A DNA stretch of 64,000 bases, from the NCBI RefSeq assembly GCF_001632775.1, contig NZ_CP015249.1:1840686-1904685 (forward strand), given 5' to 3'. This document shows, in pieces, positions 27,201 through 40,562 of this stretch; position 1 is the stretch's first letter; the number at the start of each line of letters is the position of its first letter. A program made the translations under genes and the position numbers. Under the pieces are notes generated by a model. It had not been told where the DNA came from and ran no database searches. It saw nothing but the letters and a program-made list of their open reading frames with translations. The stretch comes from Dokdonella koreensis DS-123. GTDB taxonomy: Bacteria; Pseudomonadota; Gammaproteobacteria; Xanthomonadales; Rhodanobacteraceae.

Positions 27201-28241
27201 TCAAAGGTCCTGGCGGTACTGCACGTAGGGGACGCGGTTCTGGGCCGCGTCCGGATCGCGTCCGTTCGGATCGATGACCGGTGTCAGCTGGCTCTGGGTG
27301 CCCAGGATCAGCTCGCCTTGCCACGGCGTGCGCCACGACAGGCCGATGTCGAACGTCGTCCAGCGCTTGCCGGTCAACAGCGGATCGGGCGATACCGCGG
27401 TCCGGCCGATGATGCTCCCGCGCAGGTTGCCGCTGCTGATGGCCAGGGACAGGCTGGTCTCCTGCAGGTCGAGACCGGGCAGGCTGAGATTGGACGGCGC
27501 GCCGCCGAACGGCACGAGCCGGCTGCGGCCGAGGCTCGCGCCGAGGTCCAGCAAGGCGCCCTGGCCGATCTGGACGCGGGCATTGGCGACCAGGCCGTTC
27601 ATCGAATCGAGCTGGTAGGGGCCCGATTCGGCACGAAGCAGTGCCGACAGGCCGGATCCGTACGTGAACGGCTGATTGGCATTCCAGAGCGCGGGGGACT
27701 CGCTCGAACGCAGCCACGAAAGCCCGTAGGACAGGTCCAGCCCGCCGCCGTCGGAGGTCCAGCCGAGGCCGAGCACGCCCTGCGTCCAGCCGGCGGACGG
27801 CGACGTGGTTTCCGCGGAAAGCAGGCAGTCCGTACCGCTGCTGACGCAGGGGCTCTGGCTCCAGGACTGCTGGCTCAGCAGGGCGTCGATGTGAAAGCCC
27901 TGGTTTCCCTGCCAGCGCGCGCCACCCGAGAACAGGTTGGAAACATCGATGATCCGCCAGTCCGCCGCGATGCCCGAAGCGGCCGGGGACGACCAGCTCG
28001 GGGTGGAGGCAGCGGTCGGCGACAGGTTGACCAGTGCGAGCAGCCGGCCGTCAGGCCCGGACCAGACCGGTACGACCTGGGTGTCCGGCGTCATCAGCAC
28101 CGACGGAAGGTCCGGCACCAGCCGCGAATCCACGATCAGCTCGCCGGCCGGCGGCATGCTCGCCGGCACGTCGGCCGACTGCGCGATTCCCAGCGAAGGG
28201 AGCGACAGGGCAACGAGCAGGCTGGCGGAGCGCAGGTTCAT
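27201..28241 (-). CDS. Exported protein of unknown function, possible outer-membrane beta-barrel
   Basis: The 346-aa product has a clear Sec signal peptide (MNLRSASLLVALSLPSLGIA, cleavage near residue 20-21). The rest is rich in Ser, Gly, Leu and Trp with repeated amphipathic strand patterns (WTQGVLGLGWTSDGGGLDLS; TTFDIGLSWRTPWQGELILG). This resembles an outer-membrane barrel or a secreted beta protein. Two cysteines (SPCVSSGTDC) could form a disulfide. The C-terminus (VQYRQDL) lacks the terminal aromatic residue of classical porins. I recognise no family. It lies upstream of the sigma/anti-sigma pair on the same strand, 168 nt away. Confidence 0.62.
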   Translation of the reverse strand: MNLRSASLLVALSLPSLGIAQSADVPASMPPAGELIVDSRLVPDLPSVLMTPDTQVVPVWSGPDGRLLALVNLSPTAASTPSWSSPAASGIAADWRIIDVSNLFSGGARWQGNQGFHIDALLSQQSWSQSPCVSSGTDCLLSAETTSPSAGWTQGVLGLGWTSDGGGLDLSYGLSWLRSSESPALWNANQPFTYGSGLSALLRAESGPYQLDSMNGLVANARVQIGQGALLDLGASLGRSRLVPFGGAPSNLSLPGLDLQETSLSLAISSGNLRGSIIGRTAVSPDPLLTGKRWTTFDIGLSWRTPWQGELILGTQSQLTPVIDPNGRDPDAAQNRVPYVQYRQDL

Positions 28242-28410
28242 CGATCGGATGTGGGGGCGGATGCGAAGAAATCGATCAGACCCGCGCGCCCGGTACGAGT
28301 TCCCCGCGATGCGCGAATCGACCGGTCAAAGAACGGTGTTCCAGTCTCGCGCAGGATACCGCATTTTACGAAAGTCTAACAGCGGAAAATATGCCAACGA
28401 TTCGACGGAT

Positions 28411-29127
28411 TCAGCGTGGATGGGCGGCATTTCGATCGCGTTCAGCGCCGAATCGGCGATCCAGCTTGCCCAGCAGCCGCTTCAGCAGGCGCGAGAAGCG
28501 GCCCCGCTGGGTCTTGCGTGTCTTTTCCTTCTCGCTGGTCAGCCAGGCGACCTGGATGACGCGGCGTTCTCCCTCGTGCGGCAGGTGGCCATGGAACGAG
28601 TTGTCGGCACGCCGGAACACGACGAAATTGCCGTAGACGGGACGCACCTCCGGCAGAACCAGGTCGTCGATGTCGTCGATGCCGTTCAGGAAGCGCAGGC
28701 AGCCCTCGCTGGTGTCGGGCCAGTCCGGGTTGAGGTAGAGCAGGGCGGTGGCGATCTTCGACCGGCTGTCGGTGTGGATGGTCCCGTGCCGGCGATTGAG
28801 GTAGCGGCAGATCGTCACGAGGCTGGGGCGCGTGCCGAGGTCCGCGATGCCGAGCCGGGCACCGACGTGGTCGGCGAACGCCGGTGCCGTCAGTTCGCCG
28901 ATCAGCTGGTTGATCGCCGGCCCGCATTCGTCCGGCTCCCAGGGGAAGAAGCCGGCCGAGCCATACCGCGGAAAATCCCGCTCCAGCGCGTCGGCGGCGC
29001 CGGCCGGCAATTGCGCGCCGGCGATCAGGAATGCGAAGGGTTCCTGGCGTACGACCACGTCGGGCCGGTCGAGCCGGGCCGGATCGAGCAGGTGGGCAGC
29101 TGCCGGGGAATCGATCGTGGTGACCAT
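28411..29127 (-). CDS. 2-oxoglutarate/Fe(II)-dependent oxygenase-like protein
   Basis: The 238-aa protein has the HxD...H metal triad of the 2OG-Fe(II) dioxygenase superfamily. His118 and Asp120 lie in [10 protein letters not shown], and the distal His179 in NSFHGH; Arg188/189 is placed to bind 2-oxoglutarate. The strand pattern around [11 protein letters not shown] and [11 protein letters not shown] fits the double-stranded beta-helix, closest to prolyl-hydroxylase-type members. The C-terminal 40 residues are basic and likely disordered. The substrate is unknown; a protein or small-molecule hydroxylase are both possible. It stands alone, divergent from carA. Confidence 0.72.
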   Translation of the reverse strand: MVTTIDSPAAAHLLDPARLDRPDVVVRQEPFAFLIAGAQLPAGAADALERDFPRYGSAGFFPWEPDECGPAINQLIGELTAPAFADHVGARLGIADLGTRPSLVTICRYLNRRHGTIHTDSRSKIATALLYLNPDWPDTSEGCLRFLNGIDDIDDLVLPEVRPVYGNFVVFRRADNSFHGHLPHEGERRVIQVAWLTSEKEKTRKTQRGRFSRLLKRLLGKLDRRFGAERDRNAAHPR

Positions 29128-29272
29128 GGCGCCATTGTAGCTTCACGGCGCGGTGGCTTCGATGGACAGCGGCCCGGCTCGACCCTAGAATTGTCGTTCG
29201 CCTCGATCCCCTTTTCTTGTCCGCCCACGGACTGGTTGGCACCAGCCCGGGGACGATGCCGCACCTGATGCT

Positions 29273-29300
29273 TTTTCAGGGTGCAGACACCTTGTACATT
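29273..29300 (+). promoter_or_regulatory. Candidate carA promoter
   Basis: TTTTCA at 29273-29278 and TACATT at 29295-29300 are 16 nt apart, each 4/6 to consensus, 18 nt before the carA start. Confidence 0.35.
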
Positions 29301-29318
29301 TTCTCGACAGGCGAACGC

Positions 29319-30458
29319 ATGACTATCCCTGCCATCCTCGCGCTAGCCGACGGCAGCCTCTTCCGCGGGCTCTCGGTCGGCGCTGCCGGCGAAACCGTCG
29401 GCGAGGTCGTGTTCAATACGGCGATGACCGGCTATCAGGAAATCCTGACCGACCCGTCCTATGCCCGCCAGATCGTCACGCTGACCTATCCGCACATCGG
29501 CAACACCGGCTGCAACGCGGTCGATGCCGAATCGGACCGCGCCCACGCAGCCGGCCTGGTGATCCGCGATCTTCCGCTGATGGCGAGCAACTGGCGGTCG
29601 GAGGAGAACCTCTCCGACTACCTGGCCCGCAACGGCATCGTGGCGATCGCCGACATCGACACCCGGCGGCTGACGCGCATCCTGCGCGACAAGGGCGCCC
29701 AGAACGGCTGCATCATGACCGGTGCGGAGGCCGACCCGCAGGCGGCCATCGCCGCCGCCCAGGCGTTCGGCGGCCTGGATGGTGCCGACCTGGCACGCGA
29801 GGTCAGCGTCAGCAGCACCCGGACCTGGGACGAAGGCAGCTTCGACCTGGACCAGGTCGAGTTCCGGCGTCCGCCGGCACGCTGGCGCGTGGTGGCCTAC
29901 GACTTCGGCGCCAAGCGCAACATCCTGCGCATGCTGGTCGATCGCGGCTGCGAGGTCGTCCTCGTGCCTGCCACCGCGCCGGCCCCGGACGTGCTGGCGC
30001 TCAAGCCCCAGGGCGTCTTCCTGTCCAACGGTCCCGGTGATCCGGCGGCCTGCACCTACGCGATCGCCGCGGTCCGCGACCTGCTGCGCACCGGGATTCC
30101 GCTGTTCGGCATCTGCCTGGGCCACCAGTTGCTCGGCCTGGCGGCCGGGGCGGCCACCGTCAAGATGAAGTTCGGCCACCACGGCGCGAACCATCCGGTG
30201 ATCGATCTCGACAGCGGGCAGGTCATGATTTCCAGCCAGAACCACGGCTTCGCCGTGGACGAAGCCAGCCTGCCGCCGAACGTGAAGGCGACCCACCGCT
30301 CGCTTTTCGACGGTTCGCTGCAAGGCCTGGCCTTTTCCGACGCGCCGGCATTCGGTTTCCAGGGGCATCCGGAAGCCAGCCCCGGTCCGCACGATGTCGG
30401 CGGCCTGTTCGATCGTTTCATCCACCAGATGGAGGCGCACGCGGCGCTCGCGGCGTAG
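29319..30458 (+). CDS. carA: Carbamoyl-phosphate synthase small subunit
   Basis: CarA (379 aa) is the glutaminase subunit that feeds ammonia to CarB for arginine and pyrimidine synthesis. The N-terminal CarA domain ([29 protein letters not shown]) is followed by a class I glutamine amidotransferase domain. That domain has the nucleophile Cys in [22 protein letters not shown], and the His/Glu pair in [12 protein letters not shown]. The ATG at 29319 gives the standard length. A small exported-protein gene separates it from carB. Confidence 0.97.
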   Translation: MTIPAILALADGSLFRGLSVGAAGETVGEVVFNTAMTGYQEILTDPSYARQIVTLTYPHIGNTGCNAVDAESDRAHAAGLVIRDLPLMASNWRSEENLSDYLARNGIVAIADIDTRRLTRILRDKGAQNGCIMTGAEADPQAAIAAAQAFGGLDGADLAREVSVSSTRTWDEGSFDLDQVEFRRPPARWRVVAYDFGAKRNILRMLVDRGCEVVLVPATAPAPDVLALKPQGVFLSNGPGDPAACTYAIAAVRDLLRTGIPLFGICLGHQLLGLAAGAATVKMKFGHHGANHPVIDLDSGQVMISSQNHGFAVDEASLPPNVKATHRSLFDGSLQGLAFSDAPAFGFQGHPEASPGPHDVGGLFDRFIHQMEAHAALAA

Positions 30459-30464
30459 AGCATC

Positions 30465-30801
30465 ATGATGACTATCGCACTGCGGGGGGCGGCCTCCCTG
30501 ATGGCCGTGATCGCATTGTCCGTATTCGCGCCGGTGCTGCACGCGGCACCGCCGGCGAAGACGACACCGGCGCTGCAGGCGGTCGAGTACACCGCGCTGG
30601 AGGACCGGGTCGGCGAGCGGGTGGTGATCGAGACGACGTTCAACACCACGCGCAGCGGGATCCTGCGCAAGTACACCTCGGTCGTGCTGACCATCGAACT
30701 CGACGGCGGCGTCGAGCTGACCGTGCCGCGCGAAGGCATCCGCAGGATCAGCCTCGCCGGTGCCGCCGCTTCCCTGGAAACCTCTGCTGCAGGCGACGCC
30801 G

Positions 30802-30818
<17 letters not shown>
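30465..30818 (+). CDS. Small exported protein between carA and carB, unknown function
   Basis: The 117-aa product has a Sec signal peptide (hydrophobic to about residue 22, then VLHAAPPA; cleavage near 27). The mature part is a compact beta-rich domain of about 60 residues ([21 protein letters not shown]..., [14 protein letters not shown]) that looks like a small barrel of Sm or SH3 type; this is pattern judgement only. It starts 6 nt after the carA stop and overlaps the carB start by 17 nt, so it is coupled to both. An exported protein inside a cytosolic biosynthetic operon is unexpected. Confidence 0.72.
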
Positions 30819-34022
<3,204 letters not shown>

Positions 34023-34026
<4 letters not shown>

Positions 34027-34502
34027 TGAAGCGGGCACCGATGACCTCCAAGGGCGCCGAACGCCTGCGTGCGGAGCTCGAGCGCCTCAAGTCGGTCGAG
34101 CGGCCGGCGATCATCCAGGCGATCGCCGAGGCACGTGCGCACGGCGATCTCAAGGAGAATGCCGAGTATCACGCCGCGCGTGAGCAGCAGGGCTTCGTCG
34201 AGGGGCGCATCCAGGAGCTGGAAGCGGCCTTGTCGACCGCCGAGATCATCGACCTGTCGCGCCTCAAGGGGCCGCGGATCGTGTTCGGCGCCACCGTCGG
34301 CCTCGCCGACGAGGACAGCGGCGAGGAGATCAGCTACCAGATCGTCGGCGACCTCGAGGCGGACATCAAGCAGCGGATGCTCTCGGTCAGCTCGCCGTTC
34401 GCGCGTGCGTTGATCGGCAAGAGCGCCGGCGAGAGCTTCGAGTTCCAGGCGCCGAACGGCACCCGGCGGTACGAGATCGTATCGGTCGACTACGGCGACT
34501 GA
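34023..34502 (+). CDS. greA: Transcription elongation factor GreA
   Basis: GreA (159 aa; E. coli 158) enters the RNA polymerase secondary channel and stimulates cleavage of backtracked RNA. The N-terminal coiled coil holds the functional tip [15 protein letters not shown], and the C-terminal FKBP-like domain ends with GRR-like [14 protein letters not shown]. It starts inside the carB stop (ATGA, 4-nt overlap), the usual carAB-greA arrangement. A second ATG immediately follows the first, so either may be used. Confidence 0.96.
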
Positions 34503-34520
34503 CCGTCCCGGCGCCGCCGC

Positions 34521-35477
34521 ATGCCCACGGTCAGGCTGCTGCTTCCCGAGCTGCGCCACTGCGCGGCCTCGCCCGAGGTCGCCGCTGGCGTACTCGCGCG
34601 CTGGCTGGCGCGCGCAGACAGGCTCCCGCCCGCCGAGGCCGGCACGCTTCCGGCGCTGCGGACCCTCGTGCAGTGGCCGGGCACCCGGATGCCGGTAGCG
34701 GCGCTGACGCGCCGGCTGGACGCCGACGATGCCGGGCAGGGCGCCTGGCTGCGCGCCGACCCGGCGCACGTGCGGCCGGACCTGACCACGGTCCGCATGC
34801 TGGCCTGCGGTGACCTGGGCCTCACCGCGGACGAAACCGAAGCGTTGTTGCACGCGCTGAAGCCCGTGTTCGGCGACAGCGGTGTCCCGATCGACGCGCC
34901 GTCGCCATCGCGCTGGTACCTGCAGGCGGCCTCCGCGGCCGAGCTTCCCGATTGCCCGGCGCCGGACGAGATCCTCGGCGACGACCTCAAGCTGCACCTG
35001 CCGCCCGGTCCGGCCGGCAAGCGCTGGCGCCTGCTGCTCAACGAGGCCCAGGTGATCCTGCACAACCATCCGGTCAATGCCGCGCGTGCGGCGCGCGGCG
35101 CGGTCGCGGTCAACAGTCTCTGGTTCTGGGGCGCAGGAGCACTGCCGGCGTGGGCCCGCAGTGCCTGCGGCCACGTGCTCACGCCCGATCCGGCGCTGGC
35201 ATCGCTCGCCGCACTGGCCGATGCCACGCCTGCGCCGCTGGACCGCGGGCAGATGGCGCGGCTCTGCGAATCGGCCGGTACACCGGACATCGGCATCGAC
35301 CTGCGTACGGCCCGGGCGGCGGTACTCGAGCGCGAATGGTTGATGCCGCTCGATGCCCGCCTGCGCCGGCGAGGCCTGTCCGCGATCGAGCTGGCCTTCC
35401 TCTCCGGCGAGCGCGCCGTGGTCCGGCCGGGCCACCGATGGCGCCTGTGGCGCCGCGTGCGCCCGCTGCAGCGGTGA
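34521..35477 (+). CDS. rpfE: RpfE-type regulatory protein
   Basis: The 318-aa protein matches the RpfE family, named for its place in the Xanthomonas rpf cluster between greA and recJ, the position it has here. It resembles no characterised enzyme strongly; some database entries liken it to cofactor-independent phosphoglycerate mutase. Visible features are an N-terminal LLLPELRHCAASPE and a conserved central block around LLLNEAQVILHNHPVN and NSLWFWGAGALP. There is no signal peptide or membrane helix. Its stop overlaps the recJ GTG start by 4 nt. Function is not established; the name rests on synteny and family resemblance. Confidence 0.75.
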   Translation: MPTVRLLLPELRHCAASPEVAAGVLARWLARADRLPPAEAGTLPALRTLVQWPGTRMPVAALTRRLDADDAGQGAWLRADPAHVRPDLTTVRMLACGDLGLTADETEALLHALKPVFGDSGVPIDAPSPSRWYLQAASAAELPDCPAPDEILGDDLKLHLPPGPAGKRWRLLLNEAQVILHNHPVNAARAARGAVAVNSLWFWGAGALPAWARSACGHVLTPDPALASLAALADATPAPLDRGQMARLCESAGTPDIGIDLRTARAAVLEREWLMPLDARLRRRGLSAIELAFLSGERAVVRPGHRWRLWRRVRPLQR

Positions 35478-37210
35478 GCCCGCTCACGATCCGCCGCCGG
35501 CCGGCTGGCGCGGCCTCCTGGGGCTCGGCGGCCGGCGTGCATCCGGTACTGGAGCGCGTCTACGCCGCGCGCGGCATCGACGATCCGGAACAGGTCCGCT
35601 ATCGGCTGGGCGCGATGGCGTCGCCGCAGGCCTTGGGCGGCATCGAGACGGCGTGCCGCTTGCTGGCCGAGGCGATGGCCCAGGACCGGCACATCTGCGT
35701 GGTCGGCGACTTCGATTGCGACGGGGCGACCGGCACCGCCGTCGCGATCCGCGGACTGCGCCTGCTCGGTGCCGGTCGCGTGGACTACCGCGTCCCGAAC
35801 CGCTTCGTCCACGGCTACGGCCTGACGCCGGCGCTGGTCGACACATTGGCCGAGCCGATGCCGGACCTGGTCGTGACCGTCGACAGCGGCATCGCCTGCC
35901 TGGCGGGCGTCGCGGCGGCGAAGGCGCGCGGCATGCGCGTGCTGGTCACCGATCATCACCTGCCGGGCCCGGAGCTGCCGGTCGCCGACGCGATCGTCAA
36001 TCCCAATGCCCCCGGCGACGGCTTTCCGAGCAAGGCGCTGGCGGGCGTCGGCGTGATGTTCTACCTGCTGGTCGCCCTGCGCGGCCACCTGCGCGCCGCC
36101 GGCTGGTTCGAGCGCACCGGGCGGGCGGAGCCCGACCTGGCCTGCCTGCTCGATCTGGTGGCGCTGGGAACGGTGGCCGACCTGGTGCCGCTCGACTACA
36201 ACAACCGCCTGCTGGTCGATGCCGGACTGCGGCGGATCCGCGCGCGCCGCGCCTGCGCCGGCATCCTGGCGCTGCTGGAATCGGCCGGCCGTGAAGCGGC
36301 CACCACCGCACCCGCCGACCTCGGCTTCGCGGTCGCGCCGCGCGTCAACGCCGCCGGGCGGCTGGAGGACATGGCGCTCGGGATCGAATGCCTGCTGACC
36401 GACGATTCCGGTGCGGCGCGTTCGATGGCCGAACGCCTCGCCGCGATCAACGCCGAGCGTCGCGAGCTGCAGGCCAACATGCTCGAGCAGGGCGAGGCCT
36501 TCGTCGAGCGCTGGACCGCCGAGCGCGGGCCCGAAGGACTGCCGCTGGGGCTGACCTTGTTCGAGGACGACTGGCATGCGGGCGTGGTGGGCCTGGTCGC
36601 CTCCAAGCTCAAGGACCGCCTGAACCGGCCGGTCGTCGCCTGCGCGCCGGTGCTGGACGGCGGCGAGGAGGTGCGCGGTTCGGCCCGTTCGATTCGCGGC
36701 GTGCACGTGCGCGATGTGCTGGCGGAGGTCGACGCGCGCCATCCGGGCCTGATCGGGCGTTTCGGTGGCCACGCGATGGCCGCCGGACTCACCCTGCAGC
36801 GTGCCGCCGTGCCGCGCTTCGCCGCCGCCTTCGATGCCGTCATCCGCGAGCGCGCGGCACCGGAGCTGTTCGAGCCGGTCCTGCTCAGCGACGGGGAACT
36901 GGCGCCCGGAGACTTCACCGGCGAGCTGGCCGGCCAGTTGCGCTACGCAGGGCCTTGGGGGCAGGGCTTCGCCGAGCCGCTGTTCGACGGCGAGTTCGCG
37001 GTGGCCAGCTGGCGCGTCGTCGCCGAGCGGCATCTGGGGCTGAGCCTGCGGCTGCCGGGACGCGAGGACCCTCTCAATGCGATCCAGTTCCACGGCTGGA
37101 GCGGCGAGCCGCCGCCCGCGCGCCTCCGGCTCGCCTATCGGCTGGTGCCGGACGACTACCGCGGGAAAGGGGCCGTGCAGCTGATCGTGGAGCACCGCCA
37201 GTCCGTGTGA
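35474..37210 (+). CDS. recJ: Single-stranded-DNA-specific exonuclease RecJ
   Basis: RecJ (578 aa; E. coli 577) is a 5'-3' ssDNA exonuclease in recombination and mismatch repair. The DHH phosphoesterase motifs are intact: VVGDFDCDGATG at about residues 76-87, TVDSGI at 135-140, the DHH itself at 160-162, then LVALGTVADLVPL. The DHHA1 domain follows with GRFGGHAMAAGLTL, and an OB fold ends the protein. The start is GTG within the rpfE stop (GTGA), so the two are translationally coupled. It converges on the diguanylate cyclase gene. Confidence 0.95.
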   Translation: MSPLTIRRRPAGAASWGSAAGVHPVLERVYAARGIDDPEQVRYRLGAMASPQALGGIETACRLLAEAMAQDRHICVVGDFDCDGATGTAVAIRGLRLLGAGRVDYRVPNRFVHGYGLTPALVDTLAEPMPDLVVTVDSGIACLAGVAAAKARGMRVLVTDHHLPGPELPVADAIVNPNAPGDGFPSKALAGVGVMFYLLVALRGHLRAAGWFERTGRAEPDLACLLDLVALGTVADLVPLDYNNRLLVDAGLRRIRARRACAGILALLESAGREAATTAPADLGFAVAPRVNAAGRLEDMALGIECLLTDDSGAARSMAERLAAINAERRELQANMLEQGEAFVERWTAERGPEGLPLGLTLFEDDWHAGVVGLVASKLKDRLNRPVVACAPVLDGGEEVRGSARSIRGVHVRDVLAEVDARHPGLIGRFGGHAMAAGLTLQRAAVPRFAAAFDAVIRERAAPELFEPVLLSDGELAPGDFTGELAGQLRYAGPWGQGFAEPLFDGEFAVASWRVVAERHLGLSLRLPGREDPLNAIQFHGWSGEPPPARLRLAYRLVPDDYRGKGAVQLIVEHRQSV

Positions 37211-37320
37211 TGCCGTTGCCGGCTGCCGGGGGCAGGTCCGATGCCGCGGTGACGGACGATTCGAGGCTCGACGACCGGGGCGCCTGACGCCGCGGCAAAC
37301 GGTCGCGCAATGCCGTGGCC

Positions 37321-39207
37321 TCAGGGGCCGGCCAGGCCGGTGATGGTCCCGGCCAGCACCGCCGCCCCGGGCGCGTCCAGCACGTCTTCGGCCGTGACCT
37401 GACCGGGGTCGTGGGCCCCCCAGAATCCGGCCCAGGCGTTGCGGCGGATCTTGGCGGCGTACAGGGCCCGGTCGGCCAGCCGGATCGCATAGGCCCAGCC
37501 GGCCGCCTCCCCGCCGCGGACGCCGGAAAAGAACGGAAACGGCGCAAAGCCGACCGAAACCGTCAACATCCGCGACTGGCCCGATACCAGCTCGACGTCA
37601 CCGGCCAGGGCCAGGCGCAGGCGCTCGGCGACGGCAGCCGCCTGGTCGCAGCCGAGATCGGCACAGGCCACCAGGAATTCCTCGCCACCCCAGCGCGCGA
37701 CGATGTCGCTCGGGCGGCAGGCGGCCTTGAGCCGGTTGGACAGGTCGATCAGCACGCCGTCGCCGGCATGGTGGCCGTAGTTGTCGTTGATCTTCTTGAA
37801 ATGGTCGATGTCGATCAGGAACAGCACGTGGCGCGTGTCGACCGGGCCGCGCGCCGCCGGTGCCGCCAGCGCATTGAGCTGCCCGGTCGCGGTGCGGCGG
37901 TTCGGCAGGCCGGTGAGCGGATCGATGGCGCTCAGTTCGCGCAGCAGCCGGTGGCGTCGGTACTGCATCAGCCCGAAGGCGATGGCCGCCAGCGCGAGCA
38001 GGCCCAGGAGCGCCACGGTGAAGTTGCGCGCCAGCCGGGTCTTGTCGAGGCTGAGCGACTGGACCTCGCTCTGGTGGCGCAGGCGTTCCAGCTCACGGCC
38101 GGCCGCCGCATCCTGCAGGCGTGCCTGCAGGTCGGCCAGTATCTCCAGCCGCTGCTCCTTCAGCGCCGTCATCTGCAGCGCATGCAGCCGGCGTGTCGTC
38201 GCGACGACCGCCTCGGTGCGGCCCAGGGCGGCCTCGGCGGCGACCTTCGCTTCCAGGGCCTGGACCTGCTCCTTCTGGAACGAGGTGCGTTCGACGCGCT
38301 GCAAGGCTTCCTCGGCGGTGCGCAGGGCGAGCAGCTTCTCGCCGGCCAGTCGCTGCACCGTCGACAGCACCGACAGGCTGGCCGCCTCGCCGGCGGGGTC
38401 GGGCAGTTCTTTCTGTACGGCGATCGATTCCTGCAGCAGCGCGCGCGCGCGCTGGGTGTCGCCGGCAGCAGCGAGCAGGCCCGCCCGGGCGGAGCGCACG
38501 CGGGCCCGGACCAGCACGTTGCCGGTCTCGTCGGCCGAGCGCTCGGCGCGTTCGAGCGCATCGAGCGCTTCGGCGTCGCGTCCCATCCTCACCCGGTTGA
38601 CGGCGAGGTTGTACAGCAAGGTGGCGTCCCTGCGCCCGAGCCCTTCGGTCAGTGCCAGCGCCTGGCGATAGTTCTCCTCGGCCACTTCCGGCGAGTCGAG
38701 GTAGTCGGCATGGATCAGCCCGATGTTGGTCAGCATCACGATCTGGGTGACGATCGCGTCCTCGCCCCCGGTCCGGCGGGCGATGTCGCTGACGCGTGCG
38801 TAGAGGGTTTCGGCCTGGTAGGTACGCCCCGCGCTGTGGAAGATCGCCCCGGCATGGGACAGCGCGCGCAGCACGAACGGCGCCGGGAGGTCGGGATGGT
38901 CGTCGACGAGGGTCTGGATCTGCGTCGCGACTTCGGCCGCGCGACTGCCGTCGCCGCTGATGCCGGCGGCGCCGCCCAGGCAGGTGAGGGTCTTGATGCG
39001 CGCTTCGACCGGCAGCGCATCGCTGGCCAGTATCGAGTCGGCCAGGTCCACCGCCGCCTGCGGCGCGCTGCGACGGAGTTCCAGGCAGCGGTCGATCGCC
39101 GCGTCGACGGTCCCGGATTCCGGGGCGGCGGCAACCGGCGACGCCAGGGCCGGCACCAGCAGTGCGAGCAGGGCGAGCGGCAGTGACGGACGGGCGTATC
39201 GCAGCAT
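37321..39207 (-). CDS. TPR-containing membrane diguanylate cyclase (GGDEF)
   Basis: This 628-aa protein has a signal peptide (about residues 1-29), a periplasmic sensor-like region of tetratricopeptide-type helical repeats (about 30-390), one transmembrane helix (about 396-418) and a cytoplasmic GGDEF domain. The active-site motif is GGEEF at 507-511, a form known to be catalytic. RPSD precedes it at the correct five-residue spacing, an intact inhibitory site for c-di-GMP feedback. It should therefore make c-di-GMP under control of a periplasmic input. It lies between recJ (convergent) and prfB (divergent), about 3.3 kb from the RpfG phosphodiesterase gene. The ligand is unknown. Confidence 0.88.
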   Translation of the reverse strand: MLRYARPSLPLALLALLVPALASPVAAAPESGTVDAAIDRCLELRRSAPQAAVDLADSILASDALPVEARIKTLTCLGGAAGISGDGSRAAEVATQIQTLVDDHPDLPAPFVLRALSHAGAIFHSAGRTYQAETLYARVSDIARRTGGEDAIVTQIVMLTNIGLIHADYLDSPEVAEENYRQALALTEGLGRRDATLLYNLAVNRVRMGRDAEALDALERAERSADETGNVLVRARVRSARAGLLAAAGDTQRARALLQESIAVQKELPDPAGEAASLSVLSTVQRLAGEKLLALRTAEEALQRVERTSFQKEQVQALEAKVAAEAALGRTEAVVATTRRLHALQMTALKEQRLEILADLQARLQDAAAGRELERLRHQSEVQSLSLDKTRLARNFTVALLGLLALAAIAFGLMQYRRHRLLRELSAIDPLTGLPNRRTATGQLNALAAPAARGPVDTRHVLFLIDIDHFKKINDNYGHHAGDGVLIDLSNRLKAACRPSDIVARWGGEEFLVACADLGCDQAAAVAERLRLALAGDVELVSGQSRMLTVSVGFAPFPFFSGVRGGEAAGWAYAIRLADRALYAAKIRRNAWAGFWGAHDPGQVTAEDVLDAPGAAVLAGTITGLAGP

Positions 39208-39364
39208 GTCGATCTTTTTGTTCGGCAACCTCGAAAACCTGCCACCGGGCGGTGGACCCGGTGGCCCGGGCCGCCGGTCGGGCAGGCCTTGCACGTTGCA
39301 TGCCGGCCGTCGGCCAATGCACGCCCGCCACCGGTCCGGGACCCCGCGTGAGGCCGGGCCGCTC

Positions 39365-39373
39365 TGCTATGCT
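39365..39373 (+). promoter_or_regulatory. Candidate extended -10 element for prfB
   Basis: TGCTATGCT (extended -10, 4/6 core) lies 33 nt before the prfB start; no clear -35. Confidence 0.33.
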
Positions 39374-39406
39374 AGCGGGTCTTTCGCCATCGTTTTCAGC
39401 GCTCCC

Positions 39407-40532
<1,126 letters not shown>

Positions 40533-40562
40533 GGTGCGTGAGTTCTTTTTGGCGGGGAAGCG

